A DNA stretch of 64,000 nt, taken from the NCBI GenBank assembly GCA_013115145.1, contig JAAPAO010000134.1:1-64000 (forward strand). Reading direction: 5' to 3'. Shown here one piece after another: positions 14,738 to 27,400 of this stretch; the stretch's first letter is position 1; each line of letters opens with the position of its first letter. The notes beneath the pieces were generated by a model that saw nothing but the letters and a program-made list of their open reading frames with translations, ran no database searches and had not been told where the DNA came from. A program made the translations under genes and the position numbers. This DNA comes from Perkinsus chesapeaki (taxonomy: Eukaryota; Perkinsozoa; Perkinsida; Perkinsidae).

Positions 14738-15505
14738 TTAAAATCCTGACTGTGACTCGTGATCCGCGCTCTCCTTAACAATGGTAGAGGAAGCTCGAAG
14801 CAGCATCACGGAACTGCCTAACAACGAGGACGATTTGATACGACCTGGTAAGATCAAACTGGCGAGATCGTCCTTCGCATTGTGGTTTCCCGTCCTCCAT
14901 TCATATTTAATAAATACCAATTCCTGGATTGATCCCTGAGCTGAGTCGGACGTGAGCACCAAGGCTAGTTTCCAATCTACGCCGACGTACTCATAATTTT
15001 GACGAAATATGCTTCCAAAACACTTCTTCATTTCACATGAAAGATTGAACCACGTTCACTATAAACGAAGAAAAACGTTTTCATAAGATTTTTTCATCAG
15101 AAATTGCGCAAAACTTTTTCTACGGAATCTTCTTGGAGCGTCACCTTTCAAGATACTTACCCGAATTAATCGACACAACAGTAGACGCCAACCATCAATA
15201 GATGATCGGTTCACTGAATACTGAATATTTTCGGTATCAGCCGCGCGGGCAGAACTCTCCTGCGTAGAACTGCCAGAAGGTCCAACTAATAAGCTGCTCT
15301 TTATGCGGTCAGCATTAACTATTAAGTATCGGTGTTATTAATGTACACCATATACTCTACAGGTAATGACCAGCACCCGTCCCACAGATAGAACTGCCAC
15401 AAGCTCATTGATAACTGACCAAGAACACAACACTTTGTCAACCTCACGGTAAGTATAGGAAATTCTAAACATTCTCATCTTTATAACATTGATAGTAGCA
15501 GACAT
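14738..15505 (-). CDS. COMM-domain-like protein (tentative)
   Basis: The last exon ends at 14738 and begins near 15030 after a GAAG acceptor. It encodes YEYVGVDWKLALVLTSDSAQ followed by an alternating strand-like stretch (ELVFIKYEWRTG) and a C-terminal helix. This resembles the COMM domain of COMMD proteins (VDWrLklvlsSs...), which form the Commander trafficking complex. The preceding exon at about 15178-15259 (acceptor ctacgcag, donor gtaagt) joins in phase. A plausible start at 15505 opens MSATINVIKMRMF, but its link to the second exon is not established. It sits between the galactokinase stop and the TMEM245 start on the same strand. The family call is tentative because the COMM motif is short. 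Confidence 0.45.
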
Positions 15506-15570
15506 TGAAAAAACAACGGTGACCAGCAACTATTATAACCAATCTGCTATCATTGTATAATATAAATTAC

Positions 15571-17287
15571 TTATAGCTGACCACCGTGAGCACCATCACC
15601 AGGCGCAACGGCAATAGTATCGCACTTGATACCGCTGGCCTTCTGGTACTTATCGGCAACCTCTTTACAGAAATCATCAACCTTATCAGCTTCTACAAGA
15701 TTAATGGTGCAACCACCGAAACCGCCGCCCATCAAACGAGCTCCCAGGAATCCTGGGCACCCCTGAGCTTGATCGAACATGATATCCAGCTCCTTGCAAG
15801 AGTTGCCGAAATCGTCACGACTAGAGACATGAGACTCGTTCATGAGCTGGCCGAACTTCTTCATGTCCTTCTTGGCAATGGCATCCATGGCCTCAGCCAC
15901 ACGCGTGTTCTCGCCGACGATGTGATTGGCTCTCTTGCGATCGTCCTCGGACAAGCTGGACTTCTTCTCCTCGTAGGTCTTAGCATCGATATCTCTCAAG
16001 AAGGGAACACCAAGAGCCTTGGCGGCATCGAAACAGCACTTCCTGAGCTCGTTGTATTTACCATCTACCAGCTGGTGAGGAGCGTGAGTGTTGCAGAGAA
16101 CGAAACGAACGTCATCTGAAGAAAGGAAGAATCTGTGGGATAATAGACGGTAATTGAGATGTTAGTGAGCTTTTACCGACCACCCCTACAACCTATGAGC
16201 CAAGTAGCTAAACTTCATAAGACCACGGTGAACCAGAAAAATTCGATCAAATCGCTGGCTGTTGCTGGAAAGCTGAAAAATGGAGGAGAGAATATACTCA
16301 CCTTGCAGAGGGACATAATCGCAGCTGTTATCACGGCAATCGAGATGAACCAACTGACCACTCTTGCCGAATGCTGAAGTATACTGGTCAAGAATTCCAC
16401 AACCCATACCAACAAAGTTATTCCTAAAATAAAGAAATTGCGAACCACAAGCGGTTAGCTAGCTTACTCGGCACTCTTACAAGCCAAAACGACATCAAGA
16501 AGCTTGGCCTTGTAGAGCTTGCTCTCGGGACCATCCAATTCACGGATGAGATTGGCGGTGGCGAGCTCGATGGCAGCCGAGGAGGAAACACCGGCACCTG
16601 AAAAGGCAGACGATAAGACTGGCTATGACTCATAGCCTATGAGCCTTCCTAAAGACCGTTCAGTAAGTGCCTTCAAGCGAGTAGCCACAGTAGGCGAAAA
16701 TTCCAAGTACTACACCGAAGGTTCGTCTAATATTGCCAGATATCAAAACAGAAGAAATTGAGTTACAATTTCAGCCAGTGAAAGAGCAAAACGAACGGCG
16801 CATCAACATTCCAAATTGCCGAAATATCTCTCCTACTCACCAACAGGGACATTAGAGTGAATGCAAGCCTGGAATGCTGGTACTTCATAACCAGCTTTCC
16901 TCAACTCAACAATGACACCCTTGGAGTAGTTCGCCCAGGAGTTCTCTCCCTCGTATTTAGTATCGTCGTTGAGGTCGAACTCAACTACGTTCTTGAAGGC
17001 AGTGCTGTAGAGGCGCACCTTGTCATCAGGTGACTTAGCGCCGACGACAACGGTGTAACGATCGATGGCAGCCGACAGTACGAAACCCTCATTGTAATCG
17101 GTATGATTGCCGAGAATCTCAATACGGCCTGAGGGACAGAAAATGCCAAGACAGATATGTGAAGATCATTCCTACCTGGAGCGGCACCGAAGGCAGTTGG
17201 CTCGGAACCGAACTTCTCAGTGTAGTCCTTAACAGCAACCTCGATAAGTGAGGCAGCGGGAGTCTTTGGGGTACTGGTCATTCCCAT
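15571..17287 (-). CDS. GALK: Galactokinase
   Basis: Phosphorylates galactose to galactose-1-phosphate with ATP, the first committed step of the Leloir pathway, in the cytosol. Exons 17176-17287, 16841-17128, 16468-16597, 16302-16423 and 15571-16115 splice in phase to 398 residues, a normal galactokinase length. GHMP-kinase landmarks appear in order: the sugar-binding signature GRIEILGNHTDYNEGFVLS near residue 38, the ATP loop GAGVSSSAAIELA near residue 135, and the C-terminal motif GARLMGGGFGGC near residue 345. The signature differs from the eukaryotic GRVNLIGEHTDY: an E-I-L-G-N-H-T form replaces N-L-I-G-E-H-T. Introns range from 44 to 243 bp. The start ATG at 17287 gives a short leader and an uninterrupted frame to the first donor. 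Very confident. Confidence 0.95.
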
Positions 17288-17984
17288 AATAATATTAGTT
17301 TATAACAACAATAAAATCACTAATGGACAATAATAATAATATAACAAATAAGATAATAGTAGTGGGAAGGGGGACAGAGGATTTAATGTGTACGAGAGAA
17401 CTAAGAGCGGATAATAATGATATAACTAAGTACGACTATGCCAACAATGACAAAAGCAGACATACCAAACCACTTTCAACAGTGTTCGCGCTAGTCACTA
17501 AGCGCGATAGGGACAGCTAGCCTACAATTCCGACACAAAATGACGATGAATTCTCGTCGCTCATGCGGAAGTTGAACTGTGTTATTCGATTGCTTCCCCC
17601 CCACAAAAGCTGCGACTCTACCAACTGCAGCTCCCATTAAGAAAAATTTGAGTATGCGGTACGTTCAGTTATCCGGCTTCACCGAATCAATGCGACAAAA
17701 CTTCTCTCAAGTCTTCTACGTTTATAACACAATGAAAACGGCCTAGTCGCTTTTCGTGGTGCTGATTAAGCTTAAATGCTACGTGCACGCGTACACCTTA
17801 GATACCAGACTATGCTAAACAGAATAGACACCAATCGAATTCAATTTCCAGAGACCATCTTTCTATTAAATTGCACACAACCGGAGACAACGGAGACATC
17901 TTAGGGCTCTTAATCTAGCTTGCTTAGCGCTGACCTGCCAGAATCTTCTTCACGACGATGGGTGCCTCAAGACACTCTCAACAT

Positions 17985-18056
17985 GGCTGTGTGGTCTAGT
18001 GGTATGATTCTCGCTTAGGGTGCGAGAGGTCCCGAGTTCAATTCACGGCACAGCCC
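17985..18056 (+). tRNA. tRNA-Pro (anticodon AGG)
   Basis: A 72-nt cloverleaf. The acceptor stem GGCTGTG pairs perfectly with CACAGCC. The anticodon stem CTCGC/GCGAG holds loop TTAGGGT, giving anticodon AGG (Pro, read as IGG). The D arm contains TGGTCTAGTGG (box A) and the T arm GAGTTCAATTC (box B). The T stem has one mismatch. There is no intron and no encoded CCA, as expected for a nuclear tRNA gene. It lies alone between galactokinase and the YccF gene. Confidence 0.93.
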
Positions 18057-18553
18057 ATTTATACACAACACTTGATAGTGAGAAACGTCCCTCCCTCCAT
18101 CTTTGCATTAAATTGTCACAAATCTGATATCAATAATTCGCTCATACGATCTCCTGTGTCACCAGCAACTAAACAGAGTGTAAATAAACTTCCTTGAACG
18201 AGCCTCCTGAATGCCACTAGGGTGTTATCGCCTACCAAAGCGACCCAAATGCGCTCTAACGAACCCAGTCAGTCGGAAAACCACCAGTCTCTCCCAGCGA
18301 AGACGTCACTTTCCCTTCTAGACGCCACAGCGTCCCTGTCTCTACTCTTCACTTTACAAAACAAGTCGTTTTATTATATTCCCTCCACTATTTTCCTTTA
18401 TACCCCCCCATCAACACATCTAGTTGGTGTTGACAAACAATGCGCAAATGCCTCCAAACCAATGACCAAAATGTTGAACTTGAAAAATATGATGGAGAGC
18501 TCAGACAGTATTTTCCGGGAAAATTTCAGAGCCAAGCGAGTTGAGCTTTCCAA

Positions 18554-19667
18554 CTAGCGAAGGCATTCGCACACTGAACGATCTCTCCCTTTTACCCTCG
18601 AATGCTCCTGTAACGCATCACTCGAGGTATCTGTCCCAAATGGACACAATGCCATCATACCAAACTTCCAATGCTGAATGCCAAATGGTATACCAATAAT
18701 AGTAATGAAACAGACTAATCCCACTGACACAAAAATAACAAATGGTATAGCAAGTGCTTCTATCGCCGACCATTATAAGCACACAAATTCGGGATAATAA
18801 TCAAGTACACGAAGATAAGTAATTTTATTAGTTATCAACAACTACTGCAACTACGAGCATCAACCGATTAGTAAGGACATATTTCTACATGTCGCCTACT
18901 GCATCGCTCATTCGCTGATACCCGATCACTTTTCATATGAGCACGCAAATCGCCCAATCGTCTCCAGCTCTGCTATTACAGGCAAAATGGTAAATACAGA
19001 GCACCAGCCCTAATGGGAACCACAGAATATTGGCCACCATTCTTGTAGTGCATTCGCAGGTATCAACTGCATTACGACGCAATACTGTTTTGCCGAATGG
19101 TAAAAGTATCTAAAAGTCAAATTACCGTTGTAATGGTTGTAGTACAATTTCGGCAAATTTCCGGAAACCCACAAATTTCACTTATACTTGTCCGAGCTCC
19201 CTAAAGGACTGAGACAGACAGAACCGGAAGCCTGCTATTTAATCATCGAACTCGTTAATAAAAGACTCGATCGTTCTTTTGTCCAAGAAAATAACATTTT
19301 GAAAAGATCTCCAAGATCATTATTACTCCAAACCTTGAGGCGCCCTAAACTCGTAGATTAACTTATCAAATTTCTTGTGATAAGCTATATGCCGAGCACC
19401 CATGATAAAGCACTACGCTGCAAAAGCTGGAATAAGATACGATTGTGAAGGGGATACAATTGACGAAACAAACAGGCAACCTTCACGACTATGTGAAGAT
19501 TGCTTTGTTGCTCATATGAATATGGATGTGTTGTTGTTAATGTATATTACTGAGTTGTATAATAATATTGTGATCCCCCTTTACTACCAGCCACCCCAGT
19601 TTAAAGCACTGCAATCCGAAAGGTATGCCCACAATAGTGATGCAACACACTATTCCGATAACCACCC
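18554..19667 (-). CDS. YccF-domain (DUF307) membrane protein
   Basis: Three joined exons recover the two-repeat YccF architecture. Exon 19588-19667 (acceptor ttattttag) encodes VVIGIVCCITIVGIPFGLQC. Exon 18980-19109 encodes LLPFGKTVLRRN and NILWFPLGLVLCIYHF. Exon 18554-18756 encodes VGLVCFITIIGIPFGIQHWK and ALCPFG. The duplicated C-I-T-I-[VI]-G-I-P-F-G motif followed by PFG is the family hallmark. Both joins keep phase if the last acceptor is taken after gatagaag. These are small integral-membrane proteins of unknown function, common in bacteria and present in some protists. A 5' exon with the start and the first NIxW element must lie upstream of 19667 but was not identified, so the gene is incomplete here. 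Confidence 0.8.
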
Positions 19668-22052
19668 CTAAAATAATAAATATCATAATTATAGTATTAT
19701 TAATAATATAAATCTGCATCAAAATGCACATAAAAAGTGTTTTGGGTGTTCGGATTCGGCAAATTGGATCCCATGATAAGAGACCTTTCTAAGAAACTAA
19801 GTCAAAACTAGTCATACTTGAGATATGAATCGATTGCCACGAAGCGCGCGGTCTAGATGACGCGTACTGTACTATACAAGAAACTGAAAACCTGCAATAG
19901 TTTAGCAATCGAGCAGCAGCCTTTAATAGTCTCCTAATGAGATTGATATTCATATGCAACTTCGATAATGGACGTACTATTGGCTGTGGTAAATCAAACT
20001 ATCGCCCTTGGAACTCATAAGTGTACAAGGTGTATGAGATGGCTCATTGTAGTGACACTTTTTCACCTTTTATACATTATTACGAATCATTTAAATGGTA
20101 TTATTAATATTCATCACAAACTAACAATTATTTCATGATATTACGATGTGAGATTGGTAACGATACGATTGATATATCAATAATATATATATGCTTTGCT
20201 TTGTAGTTATACAACCCTAGCGAGCTCCGCCCCTTCGCACCGAAGACCTAGTAATATATATGACACTAGATAGTTATCACTGTCATGGAAAACGATATAA
20301 AACAGCGCCGAATCTATTACCAACTAATCCAGTAGTAACTATTAATAGTATTACATATTAAAAAGCTTTCCCAACCAAATAAAACCAGCCACAGGAGATT
20401 ACAGGACCAATCACCACACCCTCTGCCATCCACTATATGATACGTTCGAATGGTCTGAACCTAAAAAACCATCAACATGAATCCTTTATCCCTTCGCATG
20501 CCATTCTTATTTTCTTTAAAGTTCAACTCGCCTCCTCACTATTCACCAAGTTATGACGTTAATACAGAGCAACCGAGAATTACATAATTTTTGAGCAATA
20601 ACAACATTACACGTATAATAGTATGTACCATAAAAAGGTAGTAGATTAGCAAACGTAAGGTATCAGTAATGAAAAGTTCAACTCACCATTTCAACCTACA
20701 CAGAGATAAGTCAAACGCCTGTAAGAGGCATTCTGCAATGCAAAATATAACTGATAGAGAAAGACAGAAAAGTGACGTATAGATACAGTTGATAATAAAT
20801 ACCTGTTTTCTACGATAAGCGAAATAATAAAATTACCCTCCACACACTCGTTTGTCAAAACCGCCCGAGCTCCGCCAACTCCCGGAGAAGGTCCAGTGAC
20901 TACCACCTTACCCTTGTAACAGTATTAGGGACATAGTACGTCAATACTAACAATATTTTGCACTTGATATAATAAGTAGAGAACGCCGAAGAAGTTATGT
21001 AATTACTAACAAGATTCTGTGTCATAACCGCCTTACCCTTGTGACTGTATTGGGAGCATAATATGGATTTCGAGGGGGTGGCGGCGCTTGGACTTGAGGA
21101 TACATCAAGTAGAACAACAAAATAGCTCTACACTAGAACCTCGTTAACTGATACAGATGTTCCCAGACTGTTACCAGCCTCCACTTGTTTGGATTGGGAC
21201 CCTACAATACCACTATACCAGTTGTATTAAGTTGGCTATCAACGCCCCGACTATATCAGTAATATATTAATTAACCAAAACGAATAGCACCACGATTTGG
21301 AGACTCCTAACAGTGTTAGGAGTTGGTCTGTTAGGCTAAGACCATAGAAACAGACCAAGTCGATCAAACCAGGGCCTTAAATCGCCTCACAAGAACCTGT
21401 TGCTTGTTAAGGAAAAATTGTTGAAATTTTGCGAGACCAAAAACCAAATATAAATATATTTCCTGCTCTACCACTCCCTCAACAATAATATAAACAAAAC
21501 GAATATGATAATACAACGATAAACATTACACTACAGGAAATAATCGAATCATTCGATATATAACATCTTATATGATAAAATACTTATCGAAATAACAACA
21601 TTACCACACTACATATCCAACATACCCTGTACAGTATGGTGGGCATGTAGTGTTGTATACATACCAGTCGTATACTACATACTGTATATACATACTGTAT
21701 ATACATACATACATAATACAATTCCCACTCAACATGACCAGAATCAAGTCACATGCTGACCGGTCGAAAAAATTAACGAAACAAAGTGAACCCACGAAAG
21801 GTGAAGTAAATAAATAATACTATCACACTAATATGAATTAAATCTTTTAAATGTATGCCTTTCAAAACTCACTGTTAACCGCTCAACCACGATGTAATAA
21901 GTGCGGATGTCAAAAATTCCTCATCCGTCACACCTCCGTATTACCAACACTTTTCGATCCCCGAAGAACATGTTTCCATTTCCCCATTAATTAATAAACC
22001 CAAGCCATTTCCAATCCGCGAAAATCATCCCATCAACGCTGTTTTTACGTTA
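19668..22052. other. AT-rich stretch with possible unresolved exons
   Basis: I could not build a gene here. The minus strand has several good donor sites (gtaagg at about 20.9 and 21.03 kb) and two similar short segments at 20904-20938 and 21029-21063 that both read YY[VA]PNTVTR immediately before a GTAAGG donor. This suggests a partly duplicated coding exon. A perfect 9-bp-arm hairpin sits at 21303-21323. The rest is AT-rich sequence without a supported gene. Confidence 0.3.
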
Positions 22053-23590
22053 TTACGCAGCAGCACTATTGCTAGCTGCGTGCATCAACGTGATATTATC
22101 ACCCTTAAGTAGAATCCTCCCTACAGGGCGACGAGTCTTCTTTTTAGTGTTCACCTACATCAACAAAAAATTCATATTTTCAATAACTTTTTCGACAAAG
22201 TGTTTTTGATCAACCTAGACTCGATTGTCCAGTATAACATGAGTCGCATTGAGCCACTGTTTTCCGAACAAACAAAACGAAATCTTACGAATTAATCACT
22301 CCAATATAGCTCGTTTGACGGATTGCAAATGATTATTAATCTAATAACTTCATATTTCTTCTTTCATTTCCTATAGTGCTCAATATTTACAGGATTACTT
22401 TCGATGATCCCCCATATTCATAACGAACTGCGAAATATACCGGCCCCATGTATTAATCTAAACTAACACGCTGCTAGCCTTCAGCAGCTATCACCAAGTC
22501 ACAAGAATGGCGAATCGAAAGGTATATAACAGTCAAATCTCGAAGGAATTGCTCTTTCGCCAATCCCCAAATAGTTGTGACAGTCCACTGTCGCAACTGA
22601 ATTGGACGTTGAGAAGTATAATCCTTGAATAGTACATACTGTGAAATATAATAAACTAAAATTTATAAATATTATACTTTTGAGTAGCTAGAATTAGTTC
22701 ATGGTATTATCATTTTTTGAAAGCATTTCTCCATTTCCCTTATAACCTCCTCAGCATCATCCAACACCACATTCATATACTCATCAAAACCGAGAATGAC
22801 GCCTTCCATGCGGAGGTCCTTATGGTCATATCTGAGGGAAATACGGTATGAAAAGACTACCATATGCCGTCATTCCGATGCATTTACCAACAATGCTAAT
22901 ATGAATTAAAGCATATACAGTATCCTTATACTGCAAATAATACGAGTACGTTGACAAAACAAGCAAGCCATCAACCTCAAATGTGCAAGACAAACGGTGC
23001 GATAATTTATATTCAATATCAATACTATATAATAAGATTACATCAATAAAAAATATTATGGCATATAATAATAAAATACTAATAGAAAATACTATATTAT
23101 AATAATTAATAGGAAATATCTATATTATAAAATATTAATAGAAAATATCTATATTATAAAATATTAATAGAAAGTATTTATATTATAAAATATTAATAGG
23201 AAATACTATATTATAATAATTAATACGAAATATCTGTATTATAAAATATTAATAGGAAATACTATATTATAATAATTAATACGAAATATCTGTATTATGA
23301 AATATTAATAGGAAATATTTATATTATAATAATTAATAGGAAATATCTATATTATGAAATATTAATAGGAAATATCTGTATTATAAAATATTAATAGGAA
23401 ATATCTATATTATAAAGTTTAGCCAAAAATAGCCTCTCCCTCGTATCATTACAGCCAAACCACAATCCTCGTCTTTTCAGTAAGATACCTAATAAAATCG
23501 ATCATTATTTTAACAACGGAAAATGTACTACCTGAAAATAAGATTGATAGGCATGGTCATGATCTTTTGGAGCTTCCTTTTGGACATCAT
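22053..23590 (-). CDS. SNRPE: Small nuclear ribonucleoprotein Sm E
   Basis: Core subunit of the heptameric Sm ring that binds spliceosomal U1, U2, U4 and U5 snRNAs in the nucleus. Four exons (23532-23590, 23453-23488, 22747-22831, 22053-22154) splice in phase to 93 residues, the normal SmE size. Diagnostic blocks are [14 protein letters not shown] at the N-terminus, [20 protein letters not shown] (Sm1 motif) and [13 protein letters not shown] (Sm2 motif). Two of the three introns split codons (AG|G and CT|A), so the frame only works when spliced. Introns are 43, 621 and 592 bp. The 621-bp intron contains an AT-rich minisatellite. Donors are GTAGTA, GTAATG and GTTATA. An assembly gap begins 56 bp upstream of the ATG, so promoter sequence is missing. 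Confidence 0.95.
23040..23420. repeat. AT-rich minisatellite inside an SmE intron
   Basis: More than ten degenerate head-to-tail copies of a roughly 29-bp unit built from AATATTAATAG and CTATATTAT. The array lies wholly inside the 621-bp second intron of the SmE gene and explains that intron's unusual length. Confidence 0.85.
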
Positions 23591-23645
23591 CTTTAATAAG
23601 GGGTAATCACAAAAGAAGACAACTCTACAACAAAAGTTCGTACCG

Positions 23646-23743
23646 NNNNNNNNNNNNNNNNNNNNNNNNNNNNNNNNNNNNNNNNNNNNNNNNNNNNNNN
23701 NNNNNNNNNNNNNNNNNNNNNNNNNNNNNNNNNNNNNNNNNNN
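23646..23743. other. Assembly gap (98 N)
   Basis: A run of 98 undetermined bases. The left edge ends in TACCG and the right edge begins a 44-bp tandem repeat whose unit boundary is also TACCG, so the gap probably hides more copies of that repeat. True length is unknown. Confidence 0.95.
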
Positions 23744-23744
23744 A

Positions 23745-23864
23745 GCTCCTTTATAAACTAATATTAAAATGCTATAATATCTCATACCGCTCCTTTATAA
23801 ACTAATATTAAAATGCTATAATATCTCATACCGCTCCTTTATAAACTAATATTAAAATGCTACA
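23745..23864 (+). repeat. 44-bp tandem repeat (about 2.7 copies)
   Basis: Near-identical 44-bp units start at 23745, 23789 and 23833, each beginning GCTCCTTTATAAACTAATAT. The third copy is cut short near 23864. The array directly abuts the assembly gap and lies upstream of the SmE start codon. Confidence 0.9.
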
Positions 23865-24483
23865 CTATGCTATAAAGGTAGACATATTAGTCTCCCTTAC
23901 AAAAGCTATACGAGACAATTATCATAAGCAAAATAATAAATAAAAGGACAATATATAATACTATTGATAAACAACCAAACGACCTGCTCCACAAACGTCA
24001 GGACTTCGCCACCAACTACTGTTCACATTTACCAAGTATACTGTTTTCGCAACCAAAAATAACTCTTGATCATATTACATTAGCAGTAGTAAACTACTTC
24101 ATAAAAATATACAATAAAAAAGTATTTATTATATTATTATGCATTTTCGAATCGTTATCAAATACTACTAAAAATAACAAACCATTCGTGACCAATAAGC
24201 AACTAAACATCTTCTGCCGAAGGTAATCAAATTTGACCCCATGTCGGAGAGAAATACGACACAGCTTCTTAAAGAAATTCAACAGCTGGCAATCGACTCG
24301 CCCAGTTCTAAGCATACGTCGAGAAATCGATACCTCTCCGACGGGTCTATGGGATTTCTGTGAACGAGACAATCGATCATCAGCGCAGGAAAAAAACCGC
24401 GCGCCCAAAAATATAAAAAACGCAACCAAAACTGAGAGTAATAATGATACGATAATTATTATTGAAATGTGAGAAAGGTGTGA

Positions 24484-27400
24484 TTAGTCATCATCTGGCG
24501 TGGTAAGGCTCCACACCTCCACATCTTGAATGATAAAGTCTTCGCTTGATGCTAGTGGGTCGGAGTTATAAGTTAGGCAGTGACCGGTGGAGCCCTGAGG
24601 TCGATAAACAATGTAAAATGTCGTAAACTGCTGCGCGTGTTTCAACAATATTTTTTTATTTGTTCGGTATGCAATCTTATTAGAGACCATTCCATTAGAA
24701 CAACTCGGCTCATCGATTCTATCAAGATACCTCTCTAATAAAATCGTATCGCTTGTTTGACTGTCATTATAGTCCCACTTAAGTACGAAAATGCACCCCG
24801 TGGGTGCGCGGAAATGCACATGGCAAATTTGATAACAGCTCGTAGTTATAAGTATCACTATTACTACTAATAATTTTACATATTATCATTAGTTAACCTA
24901 ATCATATTTTTATATCTTCATGTTTGTTGCATACTAAAAGAGTCTCTTGGCGTGTACTAAAATAACACGTCAGGGAAGGGACGCAGCACCATCACACTAG
25001 TGCTTCTGCCCCTGACTAAAACGTCCCAACGTCGCCCACTACTGTTGAGCAACAACCCAGCACGCGCCCTTTTGAAGACCTTCCGGATTCCACGACAAGA
25101 CACACTTCCAAGGTACATAGGAGGATCAAATAAAAGCTCAATTCCGAAATAAACCAACAAGTGCGAGTTACAGTTGCACAAAAATTCATACTTTTAGATT
25201 AAACAATAATAGTAATAATTTAGCAGGATTAAAATTTGATTTACCAAAGTGTGCATGGATTAATATTACTAAGGGTGTGGTTGATATTAATTGTCCTGAT
25301 AATGCTATAGGGTCACTTAATAATGTTAAATATCTTGGAAGTGAAACTTATACATATCTGGGTATTCCTCAAAATTTGTTACCGAATAAGGATGAGGTAT
25401 ACAATAATGTTAAAAATATACTTTGCAAACGTATTCAATTGATTTTAAAAGTCAAATTATCTGCAGTTGATACAATTGAAGCAATAAATACATGGGCCAT
25501 ACCAGTTGTTTATTATCCAATCCAAGCTGGATTGTTGGGGAAGAATAATGTTGTTAATTTCGATTGAAAAGTGGAGGTCGTGGATTAATTAATATTGAGG
25601 ATATTTGGATAAAATTTACGATTAAGATTAGTCAATATATAAAGGATAATAATATTATTAATTATATTCCTCATATTAGAACAACTAATCCGCTAAATAA
25701 AACTATTAAAAGAGCGGGGAAAATTAAATCTAATTTTGGATGGAATGTAAATGAAGCTCCTAATAAAAATGATTTTAAATTTGATGAAAATCGGAAACAG
25801 AAACTTTTGGAAATACCGGCAGCAGGTAGTTGGTTAAAGAAAATCGTATGTTTAGGAACAGAAGGTGTTGATGTTGGTTCTTCGTTGAATTGGTTGTCTA
25901 GAGTTAAAATATCTCCTCAGCATGAATCAGGTATATGTGCGCTCAGAACACTATCAATTCATACAAACGCGTTTCCTGTGGCTAAAGAAAATGTTTGGTG
26001 TAGATTGTGTGGCGTTGAAGTTGAAACATTATATCATATAGCATCTTCTTGTAGGACTCTTGCGAACGCAGAATATTTAGATAGGCATAATAGAATTGCT
26101 AGACTAGTATATAGAGCTTGCTGTGAATTGCTTGGTATTGAGTTTCAGGATAGATGGTGGACGACAAGACCACCATGTGTTTCATCAGACAGAGGTAGTT
26201 TATACTGGGACCAGCCGATTCATACCATTCACTCTACTGATCATTATAAACCTGATATTTTATGTGTTCTTGATATTAGAAAAATAGTTATTGTTGCTGA
26301 GATAGCTGTTTCCAATGACTTTGGAGTTATTAGGAAAGAGGAAAATATCAACATACTCTGTTACAAGAGTTAGCATTGTTATATCCGGGGTATTCAATTA
26401 AAATAGTACCAATTGTTATAGGGGTTACTGGAGTTATTTCCAAATCACTGCCGAATGTGTTGAAAAATGCATTTTTATCGGCTGTTGATTTGCTTACATG
26501 TCGACGTGTGGCTAGTACTAGTACTATCCATATCGTTAGACGTGTATTGGGGGGCCCTCCTGTGGGCATATTATAAATAGATGTTATGGTCATACTGTTT
26601 GCTTTTGCCGCAGTATTGATCTGATAGTTGGTAGAATCTATTTTTATCAACTATCATACCAGCTTAGGCTGTGCGTCCGATAATAGTAATAATATCTCCA
26701 ACTATTAGTAATCACAATAATAATCACTTGTCTTTTAACAACAATAATAGTAATGCAAACATTCTCATTTCTAACTCGTGAGTGTCGTCACTTGAAATTT
26801 TATCATGACAGTCAGGAATGTGACGCTAAATCGATCAACCGTTTCATGCCTATCCTGTGAGGCTGTCACGTCGGCTGTCCCCATATATCTTACCCTCAGC
26901 CAGGAATCATAAATGCATATCGCACTCGAGCCGCCTTTGCCACCACCACCAATAACAAGGCGTCCTTCATCACCATACTAAACAGGCAATAACCAACGTC
27001 ACGCGCCACGAAATTGCTACTTGAAAAAACTCATTCTTGCTGCTCCACGGATAAACTGTTACATTTCCTTTTTCGTATCCATGTTTTCCAAAGGTAAACA
27101 CCCAGCTTTCGCCTGAAAAAAGTCACTGCGCCACGAAATTCAATCACACCCTACCGTTGCCGCAAAACTTTCCCGACTTTCTCCACTGGCTCATACACAG
27201 CGCGCCGAACACCGTTCCCTCCGTGTCCTTTATCAGCAAAATTGATGGACAGGGCATACGCTCCATGTGCCTAAAATAGAAAGTAAACCCGCGGACGTTC
27301 GAACCATGAGACGGCCAATTCTGAAATATTCTGAACACGAATTCAATTGAAATTCGCATCAATTCGAATTTGGACAGAGCGCAAAGGTCGAAAAAATCTT

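Noticed and set aside
15586-16119. A 177-codon plus-strand open frame across the galactokinase gene
   Set aside because: It is the antisense shadow of the last galactokinase exon; the minus strand has conserved motifs and matching splice sites.
18222-18557. A 111-codon plus-strand frame after tRNA-Pro
   Set aside because: Low-complexity Ser/Leu text with no motif or splice support, ending against the 3' end of the YccF gene; likely chance.
24619-25181. Minus-strand open frames between the TLDc last exon and the retrotransposon remnant
   Set aside because: The upper part of the first frame is open by continuation from the real exon 24484-24594. The second has no splice support or family motif.
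26771-26854. A candidate last TLDc exon (GATAGG... to TAG) after a CACAG acceptor
   Set aside because: It keeps phase but encodes no TLDc ending. The exon at 24484-24594 gives the expected SSEDFIIQDVEVW ending in the same phase, so 26771-26854 is probably intronic.
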